From positions 310,001 through 374,000 of the forward strand of contig NZ_CP094473.1 of assembly GCF_023347535.1 (NCBI RefSeq): a DNA stretch of 64,000 nt, written 5' to 3'. The notes beneath the pieces were generated by a model. The model was given only the letters and a program-made list of their open reading frames with translations, was not told the origin of the DNA and did no database searches. Each line of letters opens with the position of its first letter. Position 1 is the stretch's first letter. The translations under genes and the position numbers were made by a program. Origin of the DNA: Faecalibacterium sp. HTF-F (lineage in GTDB: Bacteria > Bacillota > Clostridia > Oscillospirales > Ruminococcaceae). Shown here in pieces: positions 46,062 through 54,824 of the stretch.

Positions 46062-46073
46062 GGAGGAAGAACA

Positions 46074-46817
46074 ATGGAACCGATCATCAAAGTGGACAAT
46101 GTTTCCATGTGCTTCAACCTCTCCAAGGAAAAGCATGAGAGCCTGAAGGAATACTTCCTTGCCATGGTGCAGGGCCGCCTGCAGTACGATGAATTTTACG
46201 CCCTCAAGGACGTGAGTCTGGACATCATGCCCGGCGATTTCTACGGCCTTGTGGGCCTGAACGGCTCGGGCAAGTCCACCCTGCTCAAGACCATTGCGGG
46301 CGTGTACAAGCCCAGCAAGGGCAAGGTGACGGTCCGCGGCTCCATCGCCCCGCTCATCGAGCTGGGCGCGGGCTTTGATATGGACCTGACCGCCCGCGAG
46401 AACATCTATCTCAACGGCACGGTGCTGGGCTTCTCGCCCAAGTATCTGGACGAAAAATTTGATGAGATCGTGGAGTTCAGCGAGCTGCAGAACTTTCTGG
46501 ATGTGCCGCTGAAGAACTACTCCTCCGGCATGGTGGCCCGCATCGGCTTTGCCATTGCCACCATCACCAAGCCCGATATCCTCATTGCGGACGAGGTGCT
46601 TTCGGTGGGCGATTTCCTGTTCCAGCAGAAGTGCGAAAAGCGGATGCAGGAGCTGATGGCAGGCGGCACCACGGTCATTCTGGTGTCCCACTCCATCGAG
46701 CAGATCGAGCGCATGTGCAGCAAGGTGGCATGGCTGAGCCACGGCCACCTGAAAATGAACGGCGATACGGCAACGGTCTGCGCGGCCTACAAGGCAACGC
46801 AGCGCGGCGAGGCCTGA
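46074..46817 (+). CDS. Polysaccharide ABC exporter ATPase (Wzt/TagH type)
   Basis: 247 aa. Walker A GLNGSGKSTLLK, signature LKNYSSGMVARIGFAIA, Walker B ILIADEVLSVGD and His in LVSHS. The GSIAPLIELGAGFD segment is diagnostic of this exporter group. It has no C-terminal carbohydrate-binding domain, so export probably does not depend on a terminal cap. AGGAGG ribosome site. The stop is 1 bp before the glycosyltransferase start. Confidence 0.94.
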   Translation: MEPIIKVDNVSMCFNLSKEKHESLKEYFLAMVQGRLQYDEFYALKDVSLDIMPGDFYGLVGLNGSGKSTLLKTIAGVYKPSKGKVTVRGSIAPLIELGAGFDMDLTARENIYLNGTVLGFSPKYLDEKFDEIVEFSELQNFLDVPLKNYSSGMVARIGFAIATITKPDILIADEVLSVGDFLFQQKCEKRMQELMAGGTTVILVSHSIEQIERMCSKVAWLSHGHLKMNGDTATVCAAYKATQRGEA

Positions 46818-46818
46818 T

Positions 46819-48696
46819 ATGAATGTACGACTGAAACGTGCCAGAGAACTGGCAGGCTATGCGGTGCAGCTGACGAGGGACGAGGGCCTGCCCACCATGC
46901 TCAAACGGGGCGCGGGCTTTGTCAAGCGCCGCTGCTTTGGCAAGCGTGCCCGCTATCTGCCCGCCAAAAAGGTGCTGGAAGCCCAAAAAGCAGAAATGGC
47001 CGGCAAAACGGCGGCAGACTGCGGCCTGCCCACCATCAGCATCCTGACCCCACTGTATAATACACCGGAAAAATACCTGCGGGAATTTCTGGATTCCTTT
47101 GTGAACCAGACAGCCCCCAACGGTCAGCTCTGCCTTGCGGATGCTTCCGATGCAGAACATGCCGATGTGAAGCGCATCGTAGAGGAATATCAGACAAAAT
47201 ATCAACGTATCGTATACAAAAAGATCGAAAACAAGGGCATTGCGGCAAATACAAATGCTGCGGCAGAGCTTGCCGCAGGGGAATATCTGGCCCTTGCCGA
47301 CCACGATGACATTCTGGCACCCCATGCCCTGTACACCATGGGCAAAGCCATTCTGCAGCTGCGGCAGCGCGGCGAGCCGGACGGCTTTCTGTACAGCGAC
47401 GAGGCACTGTTCACCAAGAGCATCCAGCGGCCCATGGTGGCCCACTTCAAGCCGGACTACGCCCCAGACTACCTGCTGTGCTGCAACTACATCTGCCATC
47501 TGGCGGTGTTCCGGAAAGCCCTGTGGGACGCCATTGGCGGCGAGCGCCCGGAGTGCGACGGCAGTCAGGACCACGACCTGTTCCTGCGCCTTGCCGAAAA
47601 GACCGGCGGCGCAGCCCATGTACCGCAGGTGCTCTACTACTGGCGGGTGCACGCAGGCTCCACTTCCGGCGGCGCGGACGCTAAGCCCTATGTGGCGGCG
47701 GCGGCAAAAAAGGCGCTGGCCGACCATCTGGCCCGTACCGGACGCACCGGCACCGTGGAGGATGGCCTGTTCCCCAGCACCTACCGGGTGAAGTGGGACA
47801 TTGTGGGCGAACCGAAGGTAAGCATCCTCATCCCCAATAAGGACCACACCGAGGATTTGGAAAAGTGCCTGCACAGCATCTGGACCAAAACCAGCTGGGA
47901 GAACTTTGAGGTCATCGTCATCGAGAACAACTCCACCGACCCGGCCACCTTTACCTATTATAAGGAAGCCCGGCAGCGCTACGACGGCCTGCAGGTGGTC
48001 AACTACCCGCAGAAGGGCTTCAACTTTTCCGGCATCAACAACTTTGGCCGGCAGTACGCCAGCGGGGATTATCTGCTGCTGCTGAACAACGACGTGGAGG
48101 TGCGCAATGCCGACTGGCTCACCGAGCTGCTGCGGCAGTGCGCCCACCCCAGCGGCGCGGCCATCTGCGGCGCGGAGCTGCTCTACCCGGACGAGACGTT
48201 GCAGCATGCAGGCGTTGTGACCGGCCTTGGCGGCTACGCGGGCCACAGCCACAAATACCGCAAGGCGGGCGGCAGCGGCTACATGTTCCGCGCTGCCACG
48301 GTGCAGGACTTTTCCGCCGTCACCGGTGCCTGCCTGCTGGTAAAGACCAGCGTGTGGGACGAAGTGGGCGGTCTGGACGAAGCCTTTGCGGTGGCCTTCA
48401 ACGATGTGGATTTCTGCCTGCGGGTGCGGGATGCAGGGTACCGCATTGCGTGGACGCCCTACGCCCGGCTGACCCATTACGAGAGCAAGAGCCGCGGCGG
48501 CGACGAAAAAGACCCGGTGAAGGCCCGGCGCTTTGCCGCCGAGCAGCAGCGGCTGTATACCGTGCACGGCAAGGCGAACATCCTGCACGACCCCTACTAT
48601 AACCCCAACCTGACCATGGACCGGGAGGATTTTTCCGAAAGCAATGATCTGCGCGGGCTGAAAGAGGGACGCATCACGGTGCAGTGGAGGGGATGA
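46819..48696 (+). CDS. Tandem family-2 glycosyltransferase
   Basis: 625 aa with two GT-A domains. The first (about 70-320) starts ISILTPLYNTP and has ALADHDDIL as the DxD-like metal site and SQDHDLFLRLAEK. The second (about 333-600) starts VSILIPNKDHTEDLEKCL and has LLLLNNDVEV and AFNDVDFCLRVRDAGY. A basic N-terminal helix may touch the membrane. It probably builds a rhamnose-containing chain exported by the ABC pair. No membrane helix was seen. Confidence 0.9.
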   Translation: MNVRLKRARELAGYAVQLTRDEGLPTMLKRGAGFVKRRCFGKRARYLPAKKVLEAQKAEMAGKTAADCGLPTISILTPLYNTPEKYLREFLDSFVNQTAPNGQLCLADASDAEHADVKRIVEEYQTKYQRIVYKKIENKGIAANTNAAAELAAGEYLALADHDDILAPHALYTMGKAILQLRQRGEPDGFLYSDEALFTKSIQRPMVAHFKPDYAPDYLLCCNYICHLAVFRKALWDAIGGERPECDGSQDHDLFLRLAEKTGGAAHVPQVLYYWRVHAGSTSGGADAKPYVAAAAKKALADHLARTGRTGTVEDGLFPSTYRVKWDIVGEPKVSILIPNKDHTEDLEKCLHSIWTKTSWENFEVIVIENNSTDPATFTYYKEARQRYDGLQVVNYPQKGFNFSGINNFGRQYASGDYLLLLNNDVEVRNADWLTELLRQCAHPSGAAICGAELLYPDETLQHAGVVTGLGGYAGHSHKYRKAGGSGYMFRAATVQDFSAVTGACLLVKTSVWDEVGGLDEAFAVAFNDVDFCLRVRDAGYRIAWTPYARLTHYESKSRGGDEKDPVKARRFAAEQQRLYTVHGKANILHDPYYNPNLTMDREDFSESNDLRGLKEGRITVQWRG

Positions 48697-48857
48697 ACCC
48701 TCTCAGGCGCTATCGCGCCAGCTCCCCCGAAGGGGGAGCTTTATGCGCTGTGGAGGAAAAGAAAACCTTCTGTTTGCAGGAAAAACTTGCCGATTCGCAG
48801 GGAAAAAGCTCCCCCTTCGGGGGAGCTGACATCGCGCAGCGATGGCTGAGAGGGTTA
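48696..48857. repeat. Palindromic CCCTCTC/GGGGGAG repeat, inverted pair (copy R3)
   Basis: Half-elements 48696-48743 and 48805-48857 face each other: AACCCTCTCAG, stem GGCGCTATCGCGCC, CTCCCCCGAAGGGGGAG; then AAGCTCCCCC-TTCG-GGGGAGCT, stem, GAGAGGGTT. It begins right at the glycosyltransferase stop. Confidence 0.82.
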
Positions 48858-48873
48858 TTAGGAGGAGCACCAA

Positions 48874-49410
48874 ATGAACATCAAAGGCCATTTTGAGACC
48901 ATCACCCGGCACAAGCTGCTGGTGATGAAATACTGTTTTGCCTGCGGACTCTACGAGCAGGGCCTTGCCCATGACCTGAGCAAGTACAGCCCCACCGAGT
49001 TCATCCCGGGGTGCATCTACTATCAGGGCGACCACAGCCCCAACGAGGCCGAGCGCGCGGCGCGGGGCTACTCCTCCGCGTGGTTGCACCACAAGGGCCG
49101 CAACAAGCACCATCTGGAATACTGGATCGACTACAGCACCCGGAAGGCGGGCCTTGCCGGCATGAAGATGCCCCTGCGCTATGTGTGCGAAATGGTGTGC
49201 GACCGCGTGGCCGCCAGCCAGATCTATCTGGGCGACAGGTACACCGATGCTTCCCCGTGGGAATACTACGAGCGCAGCAAGACCCACTACCTGCTCCACC
49301 CGGAGACCCGCGCCCTGCTGGAAGAGCTGCTGAAAATGGTGCGCGACCTTGGGCATGACCGCACCTTTGAGCACATGAAATACCTGCTGGGCTGCGAAAA
49401 AGATTACTAA
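48874..49410 (+). CDS. DUF5662 family protein
   Basis: 178 aa. The motifs YCFACGLYEQGLAHDLSKYS, WLHHKGRNKHHLEYWIDYS and VCEMVCDRVAASQIYLGD are those of DUF5662. The regularly spaced His/Asp residues suggest a metal-binding helical protein of HD-like style, with no proven activity. AGGAGG precedes the ATG. A terminator follows. It may depend on read-through of repeat R3 for expression. Confidence 0.8.
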   Translation: MNIKGHFETITRHKLLVMKYCFACGLYEQGLAHDLSKYSPTEFIPGCIYYQGDHSPNEAERAARGYSSAWLHHKGRNKHHLEYWIDYSTRKAGLAGMKMPLRYVCEMVCDRVAASQIYLGDRYTDASPWEYYERSKTHYLLHPETRALLEELLKMVRDLGHDRTFEHMKYLLGCEKDY

Positions 49411-49426
49411 AAGGAATGGTTTGTAT

Positions 49427-49462
49427 AAAAACACCGCTGAGGGAGACCCGGCGGTGTTTTTT
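49427..49462 (+). terminator. Terminator of the DUF5662 gene
   Basis: An 11-bp stem (49427-49437 with 49451-49461) ending in T-run. Confidence 0.85.
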
Positions 49463-49548
49463 GTATGCCATGAAAAACACAAAACCACTCCGGTTGACCA
49501 TCACGCGGGACTGCAAAAATACATGTCATTTTTTGTGTTATCCACGCA

Positions 49549-49578
49549 TTGACAAAAGGGTACGAAGGGGGGTAAACT
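49549..49578 (+). promoter_or_regulatory. Promoter of the lipoprotein gene
   Basis: TTGACA (49549-49554), 18 bp, TAAACT (49573-49578). A leader hairpin (CTCA..AGCCGGAG-GGG-CTCCGCT-TGAG) lies at about 49583-49611. Confidence 0.65.
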
Positions 49579-49646
49579 TAACTCATCCAAGCCGGAGGGG
49601 CTCCGCTTGAGTGTGAAAAAACTCTGATATTCAGGAGGAATACAAA

Positions 49647-50090
49647 ATGAAGCTGTTCAAAAAGATCATGGCAGCAGCACTGGCAGCAGTGATGGTGCTG
49701 GCAATGCTGACCGCCTGCGGCGGCACCGACCCGGAGGCGCATGTGCTGGAGGTGCTGAACCAGCTCCGTACAGAAACCTACAGCCAGAGTGCACTGACCC
49801 GTAGCAGCGAAGCGGATACAAATGCACAGAATGCGGCTGCGGTGCTCAAGAATTACTACGAGGGCAGTGCTACGAAAGATGAGCTGTGGGATAGCACGAT
49901 GCAGATGCAGCAGACACTGGCAGAAGGCTGTACCTATAAGGGCCAGATGATCTTCCGGGATCCGAACTCGGTCACCAAGGAAAGTTTTGATAACTATAAA
50001 TCGACGGTTAGCAGGAGCGACAGTCAGTATGTGGGTGCCGCTACGTTCTCGGCGTGTGGCTGGACATATACGATTGTTGTCGTGTACTGA
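49647..50090 (+). CDS. Small lipoprotein, unknown
   Basis: 147 aa. The lipobox LTAC puts the lipidated Cys at 24 after a Lys-rich, Ala-rich signal. The mature part has VLEVLNQLRTETYSQSALTR, then a run AQNAAAVLKNYYEG, and ends GAATFSACGWTYTIVVVY. The order loosely recalls a CAP/SCP domain, with the motif His and Glu residues missing, so this is a weak guess. Own promoter, AGGAGG ribosome site and terminator: monocistronic. Confidence 0.7.
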   Translation: MKLFKKIMAAALAAVMVLAMLTACGGTDPEAHVLEVLNQLRTETYSQSALTRSSEADTNAQNAAAVLKNYYEGSATKDELWDSTMQMQQTLAEGCTYKGQMIFRDPNSVTKESFDNYKSTVSRSDSQYVGAATFSACGWTYTIVVVY

Positions 50091-50100
50091 GCAAAAACCA

Positions 50101-50135
50101 AAGGGAGGTCCCTGTTGCGGGACTTCCCTTTTTGC
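50101..50135 (+). terminator. Terminator of the lipoprotein gene
   Basis: A 12-bp stem (50101-50112 with 50119-50130, one G-U) then TTTTT. Confidence 0.85.
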
Positions 50136-50171
50136 ATGGCCGGAAAACGGAAAATGCCATAAAACCACAAA

Positions 50172-50220
50172 TCCCCCAGCCCGGGCAGCGGCGTGCCGCT
50201 CAGGCTGGGGGATGTTTTTG
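50172..50220. terminator. Terminator hairpin for the 41-aa peptide gene
   Basis: Outer 11-bp stem (50172-50182 with 50204-50214), inner stem AGCGGC/GCCGCT. T-rich on the right; the minus-strand side reads GATTTGTGGTTTTA. Confidence 0.7.
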
Positions 50221-50234
50221 CGCAGGACGCGGGG

Positions 50235-50360
50235 TTACTGCTCGTTCTCGTAGATCTGGATATAACGGGGTGCGTTCTTATCCTGAATGAACAGCAGCGC
50301 GGCGGTCAGGGCCACCGCCAGAGCAGTGAGGACGGCGAGCAGTGCTTTGAGAACCTTCAT
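50235..50360 (-). CDS. 41-aa single-pass membrane peptide
   Basis: Start at 50360 with a full AAGGAGG ribosome site 8 bp upstream, which is the main reason to call it. The sequence is MKVLKALLAVLTALAVALTA, continuing ALLFIQDKN to a charged end, so one helix at about 5-25. It could also be read as an uncleaved signal anchor. Not recognised. It lies between convergent and divergent genes with its own terminator. Confidence 0.6.
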   Translation of the reverse strand: MKVLKALLAVLTALAVALTAALLFIQDKNAPRYIQIYENEQ

Positions 50361-50555
50361 CGTTTCAAGCCTCCTTGGTAAGTCTGGCGCGGAGCGGGGG
50401 ACGTTCCGCAGTTTTTGCTTGCCCTTAGTATAGCATAATCCGCATGCAAAGGCAAACACCGGATGCAGGAAGAAAAATACGGTGGTTAGTTGTATATAAC
50501 CACGAAAAAATGAAAAGAAAGTTCAGGAAATTACATCATTTTTGCGCCATTGTCG

Positions 50556-50583
50556 TTGACTTCCCACGCCAAAATGATACAAT
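50556..50583 (+). promoter_or_regulatory. Promoter of the rnf operon
   Basis: TTGACT (50556-50561), 16 bp, TACAAT (50578-50583), 89 bp before rnfC. Confidence 0.7.
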
Positions 50584-50672
50584 AAGTGTGTTAAGCAGCT
50601 GCTGTCCCTGTACCAGTGCGCCTGCATGGGCGTGGGGGCGGCAATTCAAGCAGAATGGGGGATTTGAATTCC

Positions 50673-51989
50673 ATGTTGAACAAGCTGAAACGTGCGGCGC
50701 TTGGCGCGCATACGCCGCATGACAAGGCAACTGCTGCAAGCAAACCGATCCCGATGCCTCTGCCCGCGCAGGTACGCATCCTCATGAGCCAGCATATCGG
50801 CGCTCCCGCCAAAGCTCTGGTCAAAAAGGGCGACGAGGTATTCGTTGGCACTAAGATCGGCGAGGCTGGCGGCTTCGTCTCTGCAAACATCCACTCCAGC
50901 GTTTCCGGCACGGTTGCCGCGGTGGAGCCCTTCCGTCTGTCCAATGGCCGCATGTGCGACTCTGTCGTTATCAAGACCGATGGCAAACAGACCGTGGACC
51001 CGGCTGTCAAGGCACCGGAAGTGACCGATAAGGCCAGCTTCCTCAAGGCTGTGCGTGAGTGCGGTCTGGTCGGTCTGGGCGGCGCAGGCTTCCCGACCGA
51101 CGTAAAACTGCAGCCCAAGCAGCAGGTGGATACCCTGCTGATCAACGCTTCCGAGTGCGAAGTGTGGCTGACCAGTGATACGCAGGAGATGCTGAACTGC
51201 AGCGATGATATCATCCGCGGCATCAAGGCCGTGCTGCAGTACACCGGCATCCCGAAGTGCGTCATCGGCATTGAGAACAACAAGCCCGAGTGCATCGACC
51301 TGCTGTGCAAAAAGACCAATGGCGACAGCACCATCGAGGTCAAGCCCCTGCCCAGTGTCTACGGCACCGGCGCAGAGCTGATCCTCATTGAAAAGTGTCT
51401 GGGCCGCGAAGTGCCCCACGGCGGTCTGCCCGCAGATGCCGGCGCTATCGTCATGAACGTGACCAGCGTCTCCACCCTTGGCAAGTATCTGGCTACCGGT
51501 ATGCCGGTGGTCGAGCGCACCATCACCGTGGACGGCGACGCCTGCGCAAAGCCCCAGAACATCGTTGTCCCCGTGGGCACTGCCTATCAGGACATCATCG
51601 ATTTTGCGGGCGTCAAGGGCGAGCTGGGCAAGGTGGTTGCCGGCGGTGCCATGATGGGCCCCGCTGTGGAGAACCTGAGCTACCCCACCACCAAGACCAC
51701 CTCCGGCCTGATCTTCCTGAGCAAGGCCGCTGCAGAGCCTGCACCGGTAAATCCCTGCATCCGCTGCGGCCGCTGCGTGGAGTACTGCCCCATGGGTCTG
51801 GAGCCTGTGGAGGTCAATCAGGCTTACGCTGCACGCGATGTGCAGGAGCTGGGCAAGCTGCATGCAGACTACTGCTTCAACTGCGGCAGCTGCTCGTTCG
51901 TCTGCCCGGCAAAGCGCCCTGTTACCCAGATGATGAGTCTGGCAAAGGCGTTCTACCTTGGTGAAATCAAAAAAGGAGGCAATAAGTAA
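50673..51989 (+). CDS. rnfC: Rnf complex subunit C (NADH-binding)
   Basis: 438 aa. Peripheral subunit that passes electrons between NAD(H) and the Rnf chain. GLVGLGGAGFPTDVKL is the nucleotide/FMN-binding loop shared with NuoF. Two 4Fe-4S sets: Cys362, 365, 368, 372 and Cys401, 404, 407, 411. The start at 50673 is chosen because GGGGGA lies 10 bp upstream; ATG at 50655 has none. First gene of rnfCDGEAB, ending in TAATG overlap with rnfD. Confidence 0.96.
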   Translation: MLNKLKRAALGAHTPHDKATAASKPIPMPLPAQVRILMSQHIGAPAKALVKKGDEVFVGTKIGEAGGFVSANIHSSVSGTVAAVEPFRLSNGRMCDSVVIKTDGKQTVDPAVKAPEVTDKASFLKAVRECGLVGLGGAGFPTDVKLQPKQQVDTLLINASECEVWLTSDTQEMLNCSDDIIRGIKAVLQYTGIPKCVIGIENNKPECIDLLCKKTNGDSTIEVKPLPSVYGTGAELILIEKCLGREVPHGGLPADAGAIVMNVTSVSTLGKYLATGMPVVERTITVDGDACAKPQNIVVPVGTAYQDIIDFAGVKGELGKVVAGGAMMGPAVENLSYPTTKTTSGLIFLSKAAAEPAPVNPCIRCGRCVEYCPMGLEPVEVNQAYAARDVQELGKLHADYCFNCGSCSFVCPAKRPVTQMMSLAKAFYLGEIKKGGNK

Positions 51990-52948
51990 TGGATACGAAG
52001 CTTATTGTTTCGGCTTCCCCGCATGTGCGCAGCGAAGAGACCACCCAGAGCCTGATGGCCAACGTGATCGTCGCCCTGTGCCCCTGCGTGGTGGCCTCTG
52101 CCATCATTTTTGGCGTGCGTGCACTGCTGGTAACAGCCGTGTCCGTGGTGGCCTGCGTGGCCTTTGAGTGGCTGTACTGCAAGCTGCTCAAGAAGCCCAA
52201 CCCCATCAGCGACCTGTCCGCCGTCGTCACCGGCATCATTCTGGCCATGAACGTGCCCGTGGGCATGCCCATCGGCCAGCTCATCATCGGTGATCTGGTG
52301 GCCATCGTCATCGTCAAGCAGCTGTTCGGCGGCATCGGCATGAACTTTGCCAACCCCGCTCTGGTGGGCCGTATCGTGCTGTTCATCAGCTTTGCCGGTT
52401 CCATGAACAAGTGGGTGTTCCCGGATGCAGCGGTGGACCAGCTGTCCAGCGCTACCCCGCTGGCTGTGGCCGATAAGTCCAAGCTGAGCCTGCTGGATCT
52501 GTTCATGGGCATCCATGGCGGTGTGCTGGGCGAGACCTGCGCACTGGCCATCGTGCTGGGCCTGATCTATCTGGTGGCCACCAAGACCATCAGCATTGCC
52601 ATCCCGGCTTCTTACGTCGGCAGCATGTTCGTGTTCTACCTCATTGCTACCCACAGTGTGCACGAGGCTCTGGTTGCCGTGCTGAGCGGCGGCCTGCTGT
52701 TCGGTGCCGTGTTCATGGCTACCGACTACGTTACCAGCCCCTTCACCCTGAAGGGCAAGCTGGTGTACGGCGTGGCACTGGGCATCGTCACCTTTGCCAT
52801 CCGTTACTGGGGCAGCTACACCGAGGGCGTGTCCTTCGCACTGCTGTTCATGAACCTGTGGGTCCCCTACATCAACGATCTGACCCGTCAGACCCCGTAT
52901 GGCTACATCAAGCCTGCAAAGAAAGCAAAGGAGGGTGCTGGCAAATGA
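51989..52948 (+). CDS. rnfD: Rnf complex subunit D
   Basis: 319 aa, about nine or ten membrane helices. Covalent FMN is expected on Thr156 in LSSATPLAV, the D/S-SGAT-P-like site. GIGMNFANPALVGR and the FxxxDYVTSPFT-like ATDYVTSPF loop are family marks. Part of the ion-translocating core with E, A and G. Overlaps rnfC by 1 bp and rnfG by 4 bp. Confidence 0.95.
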   Translation: MDTKLIVSASPHVRSEETTQSLMANVIVALCPCVVASAIIFGVRALLVTAVSVVACVAFEWLYCKLLKKPNPISDLSAVVTGIILAMNVPVGMPIGQLIIGDLVAIVIVKQLFGGIGMNFANPALVGRIVLFISFAGSMNKWVFPDAAVDQLSSATPLAVADKSKLSLLDLFMGIHGGVLGETCALAIVLGLIYLVATKTISIAIPASYVGSMFVFYLIATHSVHEALVAVLSGGLLFGAVFMATDYVTSPFTLKGKLVYGVALGIVTFAIRYWGSYTEGVSFALLFMNLWVPYINDLTRQTPYGYIKPAKKAKEGAGK

Positions 52949-53493
52949 GTAAGTCTTCCAACTGGGAGAGCACCATCAAGCCCATTGTTGTGCTGAGCGT
53001 TATCTCCCTGATCGCCAGCCTGCTGCTGGCACTGGTGAACGGCATGACCGCCCCGGTCATTGCCGAGAACACCAAGCGCACCACTCTGGCCGCTTATGTC
53101 GGCGTGCTGCCTTCCGTTTCGGACGCCAGCGAGCTGGAAGAAGTGACCGATTACACCACCGCCGGCATCACCGGCGTGGTCAAGACTCCGGACGGCAGCA
53201 CTGCGATCAAGGCCGAGGAAAAGGGCTTTGACGGCGGTATCCTGACCGTTATCATGGGCTTTGATGCCAATGGTGCCGAGACCGGCATCTGGGTGGACGC
53301 TTCTACCCAGACCAAGGGCATCGGCTCCAACGTGAGCAGTGACGACTTCCTGGCGCAGTTCGATGGCATGGATGGCACCCAGAACATTGTGATGAATCAG
53401 GATTACGATGCCTACAGCGGCGCAACCATTTCGTCCACCGCTCTGTTTGCTGCCATCAATGACTGTGTCAACTGCTACAACGAGCTGGCGTAA
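52945..53493 (+). CDS. rnfG: Rnf complex subunit G
   Basis: 182 aa. One N-terminal membrane helix (about 13-33), then an outer FMN domain. The covalent FMN threonine is Thr161 in DAYSGATISSTA. ATG inside the rnfD stop; GAGGG ribosome site. Confidence 0.95.
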   Translation: MSKSSNWESTIKPIVVLSVISLIASLLLALVNGMTAPVIAENTKRTTLAAYVGVLPSVSDASELEEVTDYTTAGITGVVKTPDGSTAIKAEEKGFDGGILTVIMGFDANGAETGIWVDASTQTKGIGSNVSSDDFLAQFDGMDGTQNIVMNQDYDAYSGATISSTALFAAINDCVNCYNELA

Positions 53494-53509
53494 AGGAGGT
53501 TGGTAAGAA

Positions 53510-54175
53510 ATGGCACAAGAAAATAAGTCCAAGGTAAGCATCCTTACCAACGGCATTATCAAAGAAAACCCCGTTCTGCGTCTGGTTCTGGGTACCTGCT
53601 CCATTCTGGCAGTTACCACCGCAGTTTCCAGCGCTCTGGGCATGGGTGCCGCCTTCACCTTCGTGCTGGTGTGCTCCAATATCATGATCTCCCTGCTGCG
53701 CAAGGTGATCCCCGGCAAGGTGCATCTGCCCTGCTACATCGTCATTATCGCAAGCTTCGTGACCATCGTTCAGATGTTCATGCAGGCTTACATGGAAAGC
53801 CTGTACAACGCTCTGGGCGTGTTCCTGCCCCTGATCGTTGTCAACTGTATCATTCTGGGCCGTGCCGAGATGTTCGCCTGCAAGAACAGCATCGTGGACT
53901 CCGCACTGGACGGCGTGGGCATGGGCGTTGGCTACACCCTCACCGCTACCTTGATGGCCTCCATCCGTGAGATCCTGGGCAGCGGCACCTGGCTGGGCTT
54001 CCAGGTGATCCCGGAAAGCGTTGCCAAGGTCTCCATCATGACACAGGCTCCCGGTGCATTCTTCTGCTTTGGCCTGTTGATGGCCGGCTGTGTGTGGCTG
54101 GAAGGCAAGCTGGACGCCCGCATCGAGCGCAAGAGCTGCTGCGACCTTGATAACCTGAAGAAGGAGGCAGAATAA
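53510..54175 (+). CDS. rnfE: Rnf complex subunit E
   Basis: 221 aa, six membrane helices. NPVLRLVLGTCSILAVTTAV and VFLPLIVVNCIILGRAEMFA match RnfE/NqrD. The paired Cys/Asn loops with RnfA hold an intramembrane iron-sulfur site in known structures. AAAGGAGG ribosome site. Confidence 0.95.
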   Translation: MAQENKSKVSILTNGIIKENPVLRLVLGTCSILAVTTAVSSALGMGAAFTFVLVCSNIMISLLRKVIPGKVHLPCYIVIIASFVTIVQMFMQAYMESLYNALGVFLPLIVVNCIILGRAEMFACKNSIVDSALDGVGMGVGYTLTATLMASIREILGSGTWLGFQVIPESVAKVSIMTQAPGAFFCFGLLMAGCVWLEGKLDARIERKSCCDLDNLKKEAE

Positions 54176-54176
54176 G

Positions 54177-54809
54177 ATGTTAGTAAAACTCGCTGCGATC
54201 TTCTTCAGCATGATCCTGGTCAACAACTACGTGCTGGTGAAGTTCTACGGTATCTGCCCGTTCCTGGGCGTTTCCAAAAAGCTGGATTCTGCGGTTGGTA
54301 TGTCCGGCGCCGTTATCTTCGTCATGTTCATGGCAACGGCCGTTACCTTCCCCATTCAGATCTTCATTCTGGACCCGGCTGGTCTGAGCTACCTGCAGAC
54401 CATCGTGTTCATTCTGGTCATTGCTGTTTTGGTGCAGTTCATCGAGATCTTCCTCAAGAAGTACGTGGTTGCACTGTATAACTCTCTGGGCGTTTACCTG
54501 CCCCTGATCACCACCAACTGCTGTGTTCTGGCTGTCACCATTCTGGTCGTGGGCGACTACGGCGCAGATGTGGCTGCTATGGGCTTCGGTGTTGCTTACA
54601 TTGAGGCTCTGGTCTGTGCCATCGGCGCAGGCTGCGGCTTCATGCTGGCCATGGTCATGTTCAGCGGCGTGCGCAAGCGCGTGGAAGCCTGCGATCCCCC
54701 GGCACCCTTCAAGGGCCTGCCCATCACTCTGATCGCAGCAGCAATCACCAGCCTGTCCTTCATGGGCTTCGGCGGCATCGTCGAAAACCTGTTCAATGTC
54801 ACGCTGTAA
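54177..54809 (+). CDS. rnfA: Rnf complex subunit A
   Basis: 210 aa, six membrane helices with opposite topology to RnfE. NNYVLVKFYGICPFLGVSKK and LGVYLPLITTNCCVLA are family motifs; the Cys pairs serve the A/E iron-sulfur centre. The start lies 1 bp after the rnfE stop. Confidence 0.95.
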   Translation: MLVKLAAIFFSMILVNNYVLVKFYGICPFLGVSKKLDSAVGMSGAVIFVMFMATAVTFPIQIFILDPAGLSYLQTIVFILVIAVLVQFIEIFLKKYVVALYNSLGVYLPLITTNCCVLAVTILVVGDYGADVAAMGFGVAYIEALVCAIGAGCGFMLAMVMFSGVRKRVEACDPPAPFKGLPITLIAAAITSLSFMGFGGIVENLFNVTL

Positions 54810-54824
54810 GGGAGGAACAGGATT